Assembly: GCF_964340395.1 (NCBI RefSeq)
Contig: NC_135551.1
Coordinates: 20,358,003-20,422,002 of the forward strand
Reading direction: 5' to 3'
Source of the DNA: Glandiceps talaboti
Lineage: Eukaryota; Hemichordata; Enteropneusta; Spengelidae
DNA length: 64,000 bases
The position numbers and the translations under genes are program-made. Position 1 is the first letter of the stretch. Each line of letters begins with the position of its first letter. The notes beneath the pieces are model-generated. The model saw nothing but the letters and a program-made list of their open reading frames with translations, did no database searches and was not told where the DNA came from. Shown in pieces: positions 43,283-56,600 of this stretch.

Positions 43283-45017
43283 ATGGCGTCACAACGCAAC
43301 TTGAACCAACAAATTAAATCACCTGGTAATTCGATGGTGATTAGCAGCATTTGAATAGAAATAGTTACAGTAATACCGTTCATCACCAAATGCTGTATAT
43401 CATACATAGTATCTATAAATATCTGTATTGGAGTGAATATGCATGCACATGTTTAACTTTCTTCCTCGTCCATATTTGAGTAAAGGCCACAAAAAGCTAA
43501 CTGTATGGATCCAATTATGTAAAATTGAACAATAGCAAGGCGAGCCTGAAAAAATATCCAACATTGCAAGAAGTTATAATTTAAAGTCGGAATAAAGCGG
43601 TGACATAAGAAATTCCATGTGACAGTGGGAAACTGAAGATGTAGAACACACTTGAGACAAGAAATAAACAGAAGAAAACGAGATCTCCGTAAACGTGGAT
43701 GTGAATAGGAAGAATTGAAAAATGTATTTAGAATTTTGCAGAAAGGTTGCACATTGAAAGACATGTTATGGAACCCCCACAAGAATTAATACAAAGGTGG
43801 AACACTTCGACAAATATGAAAAAACAAAATGTCACCGTGAAGGCAGAATGGACCACCGCAATGAAATAATACAAAACTAATGTAGACAAGACATGACTTA
43901 AATATTGAATAAAAAAAAAATCTATGGACAAAAAGAAACATTGCTTCGGAATTGTCTAATTTTACACAACGGGTCTCTACTGTAAAAGGATAGTAGATTT
44001 ATATCCATGCTCCAATCCGTAAGATATACTTCGTGTCATTCTGCCCGCACCGGCGTTATGTTGTGTGGCTTTGGTTTCTTCTTTGTTTTCGCTCGGCGTT
44101 GTGGAGACAAAATGCTCTCACTACACATGCGTGGTGACATTTAGCGTGATATTTCGATATTTCGGTGTGACGTATGTTTTACTTTTCTCCCCAATAGAAC
44201 CATGTATCAACCAGAAAGTACTAGGAATTTAGCATTTTCAAAAACACCACGATGACTTTGAAAGCGCTATAGGCCATATATAATGTTGAATATTTCACTT
44301 CAGGATCCGTGCGTGCAACTTCACAGCGTCACGTCATTTTGACCAGAAGAGAGAAAATAATCGCGAGGTCATCCGCAACCACAACCGTCACCACCTGAAT
44401 GTAGCTCTACGCAAAGGGATAGATTGAATTAGTTAATCACGTTAGCGTAACTGAAATTGTTATTATTGTAGTTATTAAACATACATGTGCACTCAATATA
44501 TCACCCCATCGCTATATTATACAAATTATGTTTTTACATTACATCGATTGTTGTGGTGTGACCGCTACTGTAAAAGTTTTCATCATGGTTTATATCATAT
44601 ATAAACGTTTGATGTCGCACTTGTGAACGTTCGTTTAGAGGGAGGGGGTGACCTGAACGAACGATGTTTGTTTATTGAGCTTGTGTAACATTGTGCGATC
44701 CTCCCTAAGTTAGTTGAAAATTGTTGATGAGAAATCGGTTTCATTGCTGCAGTTTCTGGCATGTCTCAGACTCTCACCTTTTATTTCATGAAGCCATTAA
44801 ATGTTGGTTTATAAACCTCTGCAGGATTGTTGAAATTTGTACATATTCGTATTTTTATCTCAGGAAGAGGTAATAGAAAGGAGAGAAATATTTTGCAAAC
44901 TGATCTCCTTTGAATTATAAATTACACCTAAGCATTTCTGGATGTGTACCACAAGCTGTTTCTTTGCATAAAATTTTAACAAACAAAACTTGAGAACAAG
45001 GAAATCCATCCCTACAT
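43276..45017. other. Intergenic, nothing recognised
   Basis: No supported exon or repeat boundary. Confidence 0.5.
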
Positions 45018-45172
45018 AGATGGAAGGACGGACGGATGGACGGATGGATGGACGCAAGCACGCAATACACATGCGCGGGCGGATGGATGGATGGACGGAT
45101 GTATGGATGGACGGACTAACGGACACACGTAAGCATGTACACATGCACGGACGAACGTGTGGATGGATGGAT
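45018..45172. repeat. (GGAC/GGAT)n degenerate minisatellite
   Basis: ATGGACGG and ATGGATGG units interrupted by GCAAGCACGCAATACAC and similar spacers, followed near 45221 by GGGGTGG runs. Confidence 0.9.
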
Positions 45173-45982
45173 GGAGATAGGTAAATAGGTCAATTTGTGT
45201 CTATAGCTATGCACATGTAAGTTGGGGTGGGGGGTGGGGGGTGGGGGTGGTGGATGGGTATTTAGTCATAGCGACTATCATGCCACAAATAGTCGCTACA
45301 CATACCGGAAACAAATTTCAGTATGCCAGGTAAGTTGATACTTGCCATCACTTTTCAGTTATTGCTTTTATTTTCGCAGTTTTTTTTACATTTTGGTCTC
45401 CAACTTCCTACGCTCTGTCAATTCATTAAATTGATTTATATCACAATTGACTCATGCAAGCCATGGAAATTTCTATGGATTGTTAGATCAACGCTGTATT
45501 GTTTAAAAAAAAATATAGTTTTCTTTAACTTTTCAATCTATCTTTTCTTTTTCTCCTCCCCAAAGCCTGGGGGGGGGGGATGACTATTGCTATCTCCTCT
45601 ATCGTCACGTGCAAGTAGGAAGAGCATTTTTCATAAGTCAAGTTTATAAATAAAATATTTTGTGGAGAGTGAAATGGACAGTTGGAACACACACACACAC
45701 ACATACACGCGTACATACAATACCACCAAGTAATACAAAACTGTCGACGGATTGCGTGCTTGATGTCATCTATGACAATTAATGTATTTCATGTTTGGGA
45801 TGTTACTCGATATTGCAACTGCAATTGATATGTTTTGTGCGTGGGACGTCTTCTGTACATCGTTAAACAATTTGTTCGAGCTGGCATTCCAAAAAATGGA
45901 ACTGTTATAGGATATTATAGGATATATTTCTGGCACAAAATTCAAAATCTAAGGGTATTTCAACATGATTAATATGGTAGCG

Positions 45983-46491
45983 GTCACTTCGTCCCAAAAC
46001 CAACTCGTCCCAATACTCTCGTCCCACGGTCAACTCGTCCCACCCCCGTTATCTAGTGCCATCGAACAGCCATAACCTCGTCCGACCACGATACCCCAAG
46101 CTTTTAAAGTATACAATAGTCTTTTTATTGAATTGTTGGAAGTAACAAAAAACACACATTTCGAGTCCAGAAATGCGCAGTCAGACGTACCAGGCCACTG
46201 GACCAACGACTTAACTTAACAATCTTTCAAGGCAATAACACTATGAAATGGCCCCACTATTCTTGTCTTGGTAAATTTAAAATCCTCTCATCATAAATTC
46301 CCATTTTTCGAATAGAATCCATGCGATAGACAAACTTTTAACTGAAATATTGTGTGCAGGTAAATTTCAAAGTCAAACTGCACACTGTGCATGCTGAAAT
46401 TTCGGGACGAGTTTGTAGTGGGACGGGGTGGCAGTGGGATGACTGGTTTGGGACATATGGCTTGGATGAGTTGGTTTTGCGACGATGTGAC
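45983..46491. mobile_element. 509-bp foldback element with TCGTCCCA sub-repeats
   Basis: 30-bp terminal inverted repeats match at 26 of 30 (GTCACTTCGTCCCAAAACC.. against GTCACATCGTCGCAAAACC..). Inside both ends, short TCGTCCCA/TGGGACGA words recur several times in opposite orientation. The central ~280 bp is unique and non-coding. MITE-like. Confidence 0.75.
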
Positions 46492-47451
46492 TGTATTCGA
46501 TAAAAAACACCGTGATGATAGTGCTTAACGCATAACTATCTGTATCACTCTGGTCGTGCATGCAGTAATTCTGAGCAACTTATCAGGTAAGGTGAATTAT
46601 CGATAACTGTTTCTCTAGATTCTGTAGAAAATTATTATTTTAGAAAGAGTGGAGTCAAAATTGCCAATTTTGTAATTAATATAGGGAAATCTTAACTTCA
46701 AATATTAGTTTTTTAGCACTTCTCTTTTCATTTATTTTTGTTCTACGCCTGGTATCCGTCGCTGCTGTTATAATTGTTCGATTTACCTTCAGCAATAGAG
46801 TGTGGCCCGCGTTAAGACCATGGACGTTACATTCACTGTACACAGTCAAGATAGTACATAGAGTCCGATAACATTACAATCGATTTTATCATCTATCATA
46901 TCAGTAATGCCAAGATATTTTTGACGGCAATCAATCATTTGTTTGTTAAGATTCGTTAAAAAAAGTCCCAAACAAACAAACATTACGATTATTTTATTTA
47001 TTTTTTCATTCCTTTCTAACAATTCAAGAACCAAACTTGATATATTTTGTTTTCATGTTTCAAATTTAAACATAGGTTCCAACTCCAAAGTGTCGTTATA
47101 TCAGTTATTCAAAATAACCTCAGTAATATGTCAAATTTTCGTCTGACTCATTAGAGTCATTCAAATTACAGAATATCTAAATATATTATGAGGGGTTTAT
47201 GATTTTCTCAGTAAATGTAGACACGTGATTTTATCTAACATAGCACACGTAGACGATTCATATTACACGTTATGACAATTTGTATATATTACCACGTTTC
47301 GTGATAACGCTAGCATCAAGGTTAGACCATCGTCTCTAAGACACATTAGTGACAAATTAATACTATTAAAGGCAAAATAAAAAAATGTTTCCAATAACAC
47401 GACCGTTCATGCCGCCGACACTATACATTTAAAAAACAAATCAACACGATT
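46492..47451. other. Intergenic, nothing recognised
   Basis: AT-rich, no feature supported. Confidence 0.5.
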
Positions 47452-47625
47452 TTTTTTTGTCTTTTTGATCTTGTTCAAGCACGTCTATTTTTTTCTCCGC
47501 CCCCCCCCCAGTGATGCACGTATATATTCCATCAATCTATCACAGGAAGGGTGTCCTGACTGATGTAATATGAATAAAAGCCCGACCTACCTACTTACTC
47601 AATTCTCTGAAACACACAGTCATTT
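47452..47625. repeat. R2 family fragment, copy B
   Basis: GTGATGCACGTATATATTCC, CTATCACAGGAAGGGTGTCC and CCTACCTACTTACTCAATTC align with 22.64-22.80 kb. Confidence 0.5.
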
Positions 47626-48071
47626 CGTCTCCGCCTAGCTACACAGAGCTGCAGTTTTCACATTTGATTGTCCGTATCGTGGATTCTGTTTATGACAGCA
47701 AATATATTTACTCAGGATGAACTCACAGCACCATTTCATCGAACAGAACTAGGAAATTCGATTTCATAAATGTTATATTATTTGCCTTTGGTATTTAACA
47801 GTCAGGTCTGAAGTTACCTAATAGTAAATCTAAGCCAACAAAAATATCAGACTTTGTATTCTAGTTGTTCATAGGAAACACATGTTTGGAATCAATTTGT
47901 TGCTTGCTTACCTTAAACGTGAATACGAGTCCAAGGATTGATGCTCAATACGAAACTTTCTCTATTAAACCACTTTGCACGTTATTTATACAATTTCATG
48001 AACTTCCTTTCAATAAACGAGAAACATTGATATTGCAATCGCAGGTGGATCGAAATTCCAGTGGAGAGACA

Positions 48072-48135
48072 ATGCCTCTGATTTATACGTTTATCGCCTT
48101 AAGTGTTTTGATTACACTTGGAGAAAGCTATGGAG
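48072..48135 (+). CDS. Tectonin-like gene exon 1: signal peptide
   Basis: ATG CCT CTG, a hydrophobic core and G at the phase 1 donor GTATGT. The context ACAATGC is acceptable. Confidence 0.8.
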
Positions 48136-48168
48136 GTATGTATATCTATGACAGACATAAAGATCATT

Positions 48169-48227
<59 letters not shown>

Positions 48228-48598
48228 GCACAGGAAGGCGCATACTACCCGTACACGTGAAAAGGGCACTCGTGTATAAATGAATTCGTGATACATATAG
48301 GGTATGTACGTACGTCAGTCAACATTAACGAGTCAACTAAACCCATTTACCTTTTGGAGCTGTCATAATTACGGCTAAGAAGGGGGTGGTCCGGAGGATT
48401 TTTGGGAGGGGGGGGGGTTCACTCAAAAAAGCTCCAAGATGGTAATCAAAAACGGAAGAGTCAAATAATAATTTAGATAGAGGTGTCTCAATAGGGATAT
48501 AACAGTGCTGAATGCAATAGTTGTAGCAGACAACACATAGCAAAAGCATGTAACTCTTAAATTACAACTTGTGATCTCCTAATTCCTCGGATTAAGTG

Positions 48599-48640
<42 letters not shown>

Positions 48641-49754
48641 AGTTTGCATACTCATATTTCTCAAGCGAAACATGGAGATCACTCGCATTTTCTGAATTTT
48701 CACGGCAATTCCTCCGGCTCCAATCCCAGGTTGTAATTAATGACTGTCTCCTTTAGGATGTGTACCGCTGTATTCGGTATGAATTGTGATCTCTACTGAG
48801 AAAACAATACTATTTATTCATTGTCCTTTATTCTTTAACTAGGACCGGCCATGTATGGGGTTTGTGACGGCAAGCTCTTCCAACGTGATAGCACAGTTGG
48901 TAAGTGGGCTAAAAGCACACCAATCAGTTGCTGCGTAACTAGTGTCAAAGTCCTTCCTGATGGTAGCTTCATAGGAGTCGGCATAGATGAGCAATTGTAT
49001 ACCAAGAAGAACGCCAACAGTGATTGGACAGGTCCCATCGACGACAGTTGCTGTATCCAAGATGTTACTGTTATGGCTGACGGAACGATTCTTGGAATAA
49101 GTAAGAAAATGAAAATCATGACAAGAGCAGGAATAGATGGTAAATGGGTGAAGGTTAAACAGAGCAAGGGAGCTAAGCGAATTGATGTATTTCCAGATGG
49201 AAGAATTCTTGGCTTGAGTAAATCAGGCAAGCTAAAGACACGGGATGGAGTGACAGGAAAATGGAAAGCTTACAAAACCAAAGGAGAGAAGATGATAGAT
49301 ATTTCTATCCAACCTGATGGAAGCGTGTTTGGTGTTGGCAAATCTACTAAAGGCCTTCATGTGTTGAATATGAATACTGGTACTGATAAAGACGAATGGT
49401 CAGACGTACTGGAAAATACACACAATGACTGTGTGCAAACAATTACTTCTCCTGGCAATTTGAGTGAGTATTTATATATCATGAAAGTATTTTGTAAAAA
49501 CACATGGATTGAACAAAACTAAGTCAATTCGCTAGTTTCAAATTTGTTCTTTAAATTGAGGTCTAGCTGATCATTGAAATGAAAAATGGAAGTTTTCTTC
49601 TTGATACTCGAATGACGACATCAGCCGATCCAAAAAGATGAAAAGGCTTTTGATGGTGTTTTGTTAATAAATATAATCATTAGATGATTTTAATGAAGAC
49701 AATTTAGTTGCTTTATCTACATAAAGATTGCGAGTGAGGGTAGAATGTAATAGC

Positions 49755-49835
<81 letters not shown>

Positions 49836-49860
49836 AAAACATACATACATCAAAACATAC

Positions 49861-49903
<43 letters not shown>

Positions 49904-50465
49904 CATACATACATACATACATACACACACACATACATACATACATAGGCAGACCGTCTCAGGCATACGTAAATACACTCAGGCAGACAGACGGAAAGCA
50001 AAGAGGCGTTGACATCCATAATTGTTCGTATCTACTATTTACTACAATGGTTATGATTCATGTTCTCTTTACATTTTTAGAGTACATGTATAGTCAATGT
50101 TTTTCTGTTATTATATTAGTTTTATGTAATGAGCTACTCTTACCATATACTAGTTATAATATATTTGGAACAATACTTTAATTACAGAATTTCCAACTAC
50201 CACTTTGTTGCCTCCGGTCGATCCTACTACCCTGCCTTCACCAACGCCAACGAAAGGTAATTGCTATGTCCTTTTTACAAATCTTTTACAGTGAAAAACA
50301 TAACGTACTATACTGTACGTACTGTACTGTACTGTACTGTAATATGATATGATACAATATATATAATATACAATATAATTAGCACTGCATTATGTTATGT
50401 TGTCCATGTTTTTTTAATCTTCAAAATCCTTTACAGGGATACGGCTGTGTAAACAGAAGTGGTGA
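48072..50465 (+). CDS. Secreted tectonin/fish-egg-lectin-like protein with Pro/Thr tail (4 exons, 260 aa)
   Basis: Exons 48072-48135, 48843-49463, 50188-50256 and 50437-50465 join in phase 1 at all three introns, giving 783 nt. Residues 1-21 form a signal peptide (IYTFIALSVLITL). Residues 22-228 contain five ~40-residue repeats ending in P-D-G or A-D-G followed by (I/V)xG(V/L/I): VLPDGSFIGVG, VMADGTILGIS, VFPDGRILGLS, IQPDGSVFGVG. Each repeat has a G-K-W or similar Trp. This is the tectonin-type beta-propeller found in secreted invertebrate and fish-egg lectins that bind bacterial sugars (family knowledge). Two adjacent Cys pairs (ISCCV, DSCCI) are unusual. Residues 229-251 are a PTT..PTPTK tail. 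The last exon adds GIRLCKQKW and TGA. The last exon is the least certain part. Confidence 0.85.
48172..48226. repeat. (AC)n microsatellite in intron 1
   Basis: About 55 bp of pure AC. A (GT)n tract follows at 48603-48637 in the same intron. The two can pair as inverted repeats. Confidence 0.97.
48843..49463 (+). CDS. Tectonin-like gene exon 2: beta-propeller
   Basis: Acceptor TTAACTAG and donor A|GTGAGT, phase 1-1, 207 residues. The whole propeller is in one exon, from YGVCDGKLFQRD to TITSPGNL. Confidence 0.92.
49464..50187. other. Intron with (GA)n, (TA)n, (CATA)n tracts
   Basis: GA at 49758-49833, TA at 49862-49897 and CATA units to about 49948, no other feature. Confidence 0.9.
50188..50256 (+). 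CDS. Tectonin-like gene exon 3: Pro/Thr-rich tail
   Basis: Encodes K-FPTTTLLPPVDPTTLPSPT-PTK between ATTACAG and AAAG|GTAATT (phase 1-1). Low-complexity, likely O-glycosylated linker. Confidence 0.7.
50437..50465 (+). CDS. Tectonin-like gene exon 4: short C-terminus and stop
   Basis: Acceptor CCTTTACAG, then G-IRLCKQKW and TGA in the frame left by exon 3. Short, so supported mainly by frame and a good acceptor. Confidence 0.55.
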
Positions 50466-50612
50466 TACCTTGATAAAACAACGTGTTGCCATGATATAAT
50501 ATATTATGACATCATTATTATCCCATTGCGCATGGGAAATGACTTTACTGTGATGTAATTGTTTTACCTGCATTGGAAAATATTAAAAGCATCGATAAAT
50601 ATAAATGCCAAT

Positions 50613-50673
50613 GTGTGTGTGTGTATGCATGTATGTATGTATGTATGTATGTATGTATGTATGTATGTATGTA
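50613..50673. repeat. (TATG)n microsatellite in probable 3' UTR
   Basis: Fifteen TATG units just before AATAAA at 50681-50686, the candidate poly(A) signal of the tectonin-like gene. Confidence 0.9.
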
Positions 50674-51159
50674 TACAAGTAATAAATGCCGTCCGGGTGA
50701 ATACACGCCGACGTAGGAGGCCCGATGGCATTTATCATGTACCCCAGGAACTTCATTCGTGGTGATATATTCTTCCCAGGAAGAACTTCATACACTCATT
50801 GTGTGACTTTTGGTTTCCGATAAGAAGACTGACGCCTAAAGCCGACAACATTGATACACACTGGTGTCAACATTCAATGTCACACACGTATATCATAACA
50901 TACGTTGTGACGAAAATAGCAATTACATCACAATGGACGGTGTATTTCGTACCAATGATCTCTGTCATCAGATGTCACAACAGCAAACCGTCGCTTTCTC
51001 CCTGCCATGATACTGTATATCCCTTGCAAGTTGCGACTTACGTGTATTTTATCACAGACAAGTAAGAAACTGTGATTTTGTTCACCTTCTAAATACCCTC
51101 TCCGGTCATGTTTACATTTATTATTACTAAAAAATAACAATGTTCAGTGAAACCAAGTC

Positions 51160-51272
51160 TCATCAGTTCAGTAACAGTCAGGGGCCATGTTGTTGTTATG
51201 ATTGTCTGCATCTTAGGTTCTTCCTGGTCACACACAGTCAGGGGCCATGTTTTTGTTATGATTGTCTGGATC
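51160..51272. repeat. Tandem duplication (~65-bp unit)
   Basis: CAGTCAGGGGCCATGTTGTTG..GATTGTCTGCATCT and CAGTCAGGGGCCATGTTTTTG..GATTGTCTGGATCT occur 65 bp apart. Confidence 0.85.
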
Positions 51273-51424
51273 TCATACACAGAAAATACACTTCCGCCAA
51301 AGATATTAGATAAATTTGCTACTCTGCTGATACACCAGTCTTCATGCTCATCCCTGATTGGTCAATACCCTCATTTGTAACTGTCAGTCGAAATTTAACG
51401 CCCACGCAGGAGTACAATTGCAAG

Positions 51425-51540
51425 TATGTATGTATGTATGTATGTATGTATGTATGTATGTATGTATGTATGTATGTATGTGTGTGTGTATGAATGTATG
51501 TATGTATGTATGTATGTATGTATGTATGTATGTATGTACA
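51425..51540. repeat. (TATG)n microsatellite
   Basis: Two TATG blocks split by TGTGTGTATGAA. Confidence 0.96.
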
Positions 51541-53147
<1,607 letters not shown>

Positions 53148-53165
53148 ATTGCATATTTGTAGTTA

Positions 53166-53232
53166 AAAAAACAATTGTGTGGTTCCGATTACACTCAATT
53201 TTAGAAAAGGTGGGGGTAGGTAAATTTTTTAT
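53166..53232 (-). repeat. R2 family end fragment
   Basis: GGTTCCGATTACACTCAATTTTAG and GGTGGGGGTAGGTAAATTTTT match the inverted right end of R2 copy A. Confidence 0.4.
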
Positions 53233-53246
53233 TTTCTTTTTTATTA

Positions 53247-53607
53247 AAGTGAGCTATAGTTGCATGGACAACATGGGTAAAATAATTAACGGTCACAATA
53301 AAGCCATACTTTCAAATGCTAAGCAAACACAACAATGTATCTGTAACTGTGGGAAACCAAAGGGAGTGCCCCCTCGCAGGAAAATGCCTCACAAAAAGCA
53401 TTGTTTACAGAGCAACAGTCACCACTAACCAAGATCACAAATCATACATAGGTATTAGTGACACAGAATTCAAAAGCAGGTTTAACAACCACAAGTCTTC
53501 ATTTAAACTTGATCACAAGAAGAAAGACACGCGCTCAGCAAATACATTTGGCACCTAAAAGACAGCAAAACAATTACGACATACACTGGTCAGTTCTCAA
53601 GCAGGCT

Positions 53608-53612
<5 letters not shown>
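53247..53612 (+). pseudogene. Penelope-like element, left part (GIY-YIG N-terminal half)
   Basis: Encodes VSYSCMDNMGKIINGHNKAI, CNCGKPKG and, after a frameshift, CPLAGKCLTKSIVYRATV and SYIGISDTEFKSRFNNHKSS. A second frameshift leads to YDIHWSVLKQAS at the LINE insertion point. This is the PLE connector plus GIY-YIG nuclease, collinear with the minus-strand copy at 15.6-16.8 kb but from a different subfamily. RT is missing, so it is 5' truncated. Confidence 0.85.
53601..53612. repeat. Target-site duplication, left copy
   Basis: GCAGGCTTCCTC, identical to 57552-57563, flanking the LINE. Confidence 0.95.
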
Positions 53613-53643
<31 letters not shown>

Positions 53644-56600
53644 TTTTTTATTTACGTACAAAACAAAGAAGTATACAGCACACAAGGAAAAACAGAACGA
53701 AAAGAATACTAAGAAAGGCTAGAGAAAATTTGACTTGCATCCAAAAAAAAGTTTGATTTTTTGGGAAAACAAAAAAACAAAAAACAGCAACTAGACTTCA
53801 ACTAATGACGTGTTCGTATTTACACAAAATTGGTGCAAAGGTAGCCACTTCATTTGATGGTAATTTACTTTATCATTTGCCCTAGCATTAAATAGTTCTA
53901 TATTATATATGTTACAAAGTAATAAATTGAATTCCCTAAAGGATGGTTTCTGTTCCTTTAATTTTACCCAATAGATATATTTCCGAATAACTAAAGAAAC
54001 AAAATTTATAATCATTCTTTCTTGTGGGTCACCAAGAATCATACATAGCTTAGACGGAAATGACGACAAACTTAGCGAATTACCCATTACATTGATAACT
54101 TCGCCCCACAGGGCCTTAGTATCCTTACATTTAAAAAAAAGGTGTTCCAACGTTTCTGGTTCTTCTTGACAAATCCCACAAAGAAATTTTGGGTACTTTG
54201 CTGGATTATAATGATGAAGTTGCTGATTTGTATAAAGAATATTATGTAAAAGCTTGAATTGGAATTCTCTTGACTTACTTTCATTGGAAACTTTAAAACT
54301 AAGCTCATACAACTTTTTCCAATTTAGGCCAGTGAAAGTTAAACATTTCTCAAGGGTTTCCTCAGTGTTTGGCTTCACAATTCTATTTTCTAAAAGTTTA
54401 CTCTTTAGAACCGTCTTTGAAAGCGACTCAAACAAAATTCTTTCATTTCCAATATTAATATAGATATCGTTAGTTGAATGCCCTAACTGCTTAGCTTTTA
54501 AAAAATCTGGGATAGAATGTATCAATCCCATCCATTTCAGTTTGTGATTTAAAGTCAATCCCTTCTGTTCAAATATATGCCATGGAACTAACGATTGGCC
54601 ATGAAAAAAATCCGACACAGAGGAAAAACCCACTTCCTGGAATTTGCCATAGAACACAGACTTCCTATCTACTAAGATGTGTTTATTATTCCAAATCAAC
54701 TGATCATGATCCTTGTCCCCCAAGTTATTTACTTCGGACCAAATATCCAGACACAGGTACACAGGTAAAAGCGTTCTTTTAAAGTTACATTTCAATAAAA
54801 GCGGTCCCCCAACGTTCTTAATCTTATCAAGTACTAACATTTTCCAAGGGTGAATACAATCACTACAAAATAATTGCTTAAGTATAAGAATCCTTTGAGC
54901 ACTCTTCATAAGAAAAAGGTCAGGCATTTTGAGACCACCATGGCCCACCTCCCCAATCATAACTTTTCTAGCAACCCTATCCCTTCCCTCCCATAGAAAA
55001 TCATAAATTAATTTGTGTATTTCATTTATTATGTCATTTGGTATCGTCGTATTAATCAAAATATAGGTCAGTTTCGAGAGCGCTAATGTTTTTATAACTT
55101 GAATTTTTCCAATAAGACTTAATTTTCTACATTTCCATTGCTTTAATATATTTTTTAGATTTTCTATTGGTTTTGTAAGATTCTCCAATTGGGCAGCAGC
55201 TTTATTGTGTGAAAAATGTATACCAACAATTTTAATGGTTGAGGTGGGCCATCTGACCCCGAAATGCCTGTCCTTCCGGGTGCTCCAGTTACCAAGCCAG
55301 ACAGCTTCACATTTCTCAATATTAATCTTTAAACCTGAAATATCGTCAAACTTTCCAAGGACTTTAAACAGAACGTTGGCTGACTCCACAGAGTCTAAAA
55401 AACATGTCATATCATCGGCAAAAGCAGATTCTTTGGCTTCAAAACCTGGGACCCTTATACCCTTAATATCTGAATTAGATTTAATAGAAAATAACAGTGT
55501 TTCTAAAACCAAAATAAAAAGAAGAGGAGATAGGGGGTCTCCTTGCCTGACTCCCCGTTCAATTCTAAAATAGCCGGTACTATATCCATTATTCATAACC
55601 GTGCATTCAATATTACAATATAAAGCTTTGACCCACTTAATAAAAGAAGCGCCAAAATTGAAATGATCCAGAACTTTAAAAAGAAATTCCCAGCACACCG
55701 TGTCAAATGCTTTTTCGAAGTCAATTGCCAATAAAATACCTGGTATTGATTTTTCTGAAGTATAATGGAAAATTTCATCAATAAATCTGATATAGTCACC
55801 AATTTTTCTACCTTTTACAAAAGCCGACTGAGTTATTCCTATAATAGATGGAAGGGTTTGTTCCATTCGGCGAGCCAAACATTTAGACACAAGTTTCATA
55901 TCAAAATTCATTAAAGAGATGGGCCTCCAATTCTTTAGAAATTGTTGGTCTCTCCCTGGTTTCTCTATTAAAGTGATTATACTTTGTCTCTGTGAGTTGG
56001 AAAATTCTCCACGAAAATAACCCAAATTTAAAGCATCTAAAACAAACTGGCCTACAACTGGCCAAAAAGTAACATAAAATTCCTTTGTCAGGCCATCATT
56101 ACCTGGACTTTTATTTTTAGGAAACGTGTTTAAGACCTGGTATAACTCATCCATGGTTAATGAACCATCGCAAATATTACTCTGCTCTGGTAGTAGCCTT
56201 GGTAGATCCTGACTCAAGAAATCTTTCATTTTAGCTGCAACGGTATTACTTTTCCTATATAAATCTAAATAAAATACCTTAATTTCCTTGAGAATCTCAC
56301 TAGGCTTTTCTAAAGTGTTGGTTTCTTTATTCTTCAACCTCCGAATAATTGTTTTATTTTTCTTTGCCTTTTCCAGACCAAGAAAATACTTGTTATTTTT
56401 TTCACCTTTTTCATACCACAGAGCACGTGAACGAATAATGGAACCTTGCATAATATAATCGTATTCTTTTTCTAGTTCTCCCTTGGCTACTTCCAGATGT
56501 CTATAATTTTCTTCACTTGGAGTGTCAGCACAAATGTTATCCAAATTCTTAACTTTACTTTCAAGATCTGCAATCTTATCCCTTCTAAGTTTAGCTTTTT

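Noticed and set aside
48835-49230. 131-codon minus-strand frame
   Set aside because: Antisense shadow of the tectonin-like exon, which has clear repeats and splice sites.
55205-55573. 122-codon plus-strand frame
   Set aside because: Antisense of the LINE RT domain.
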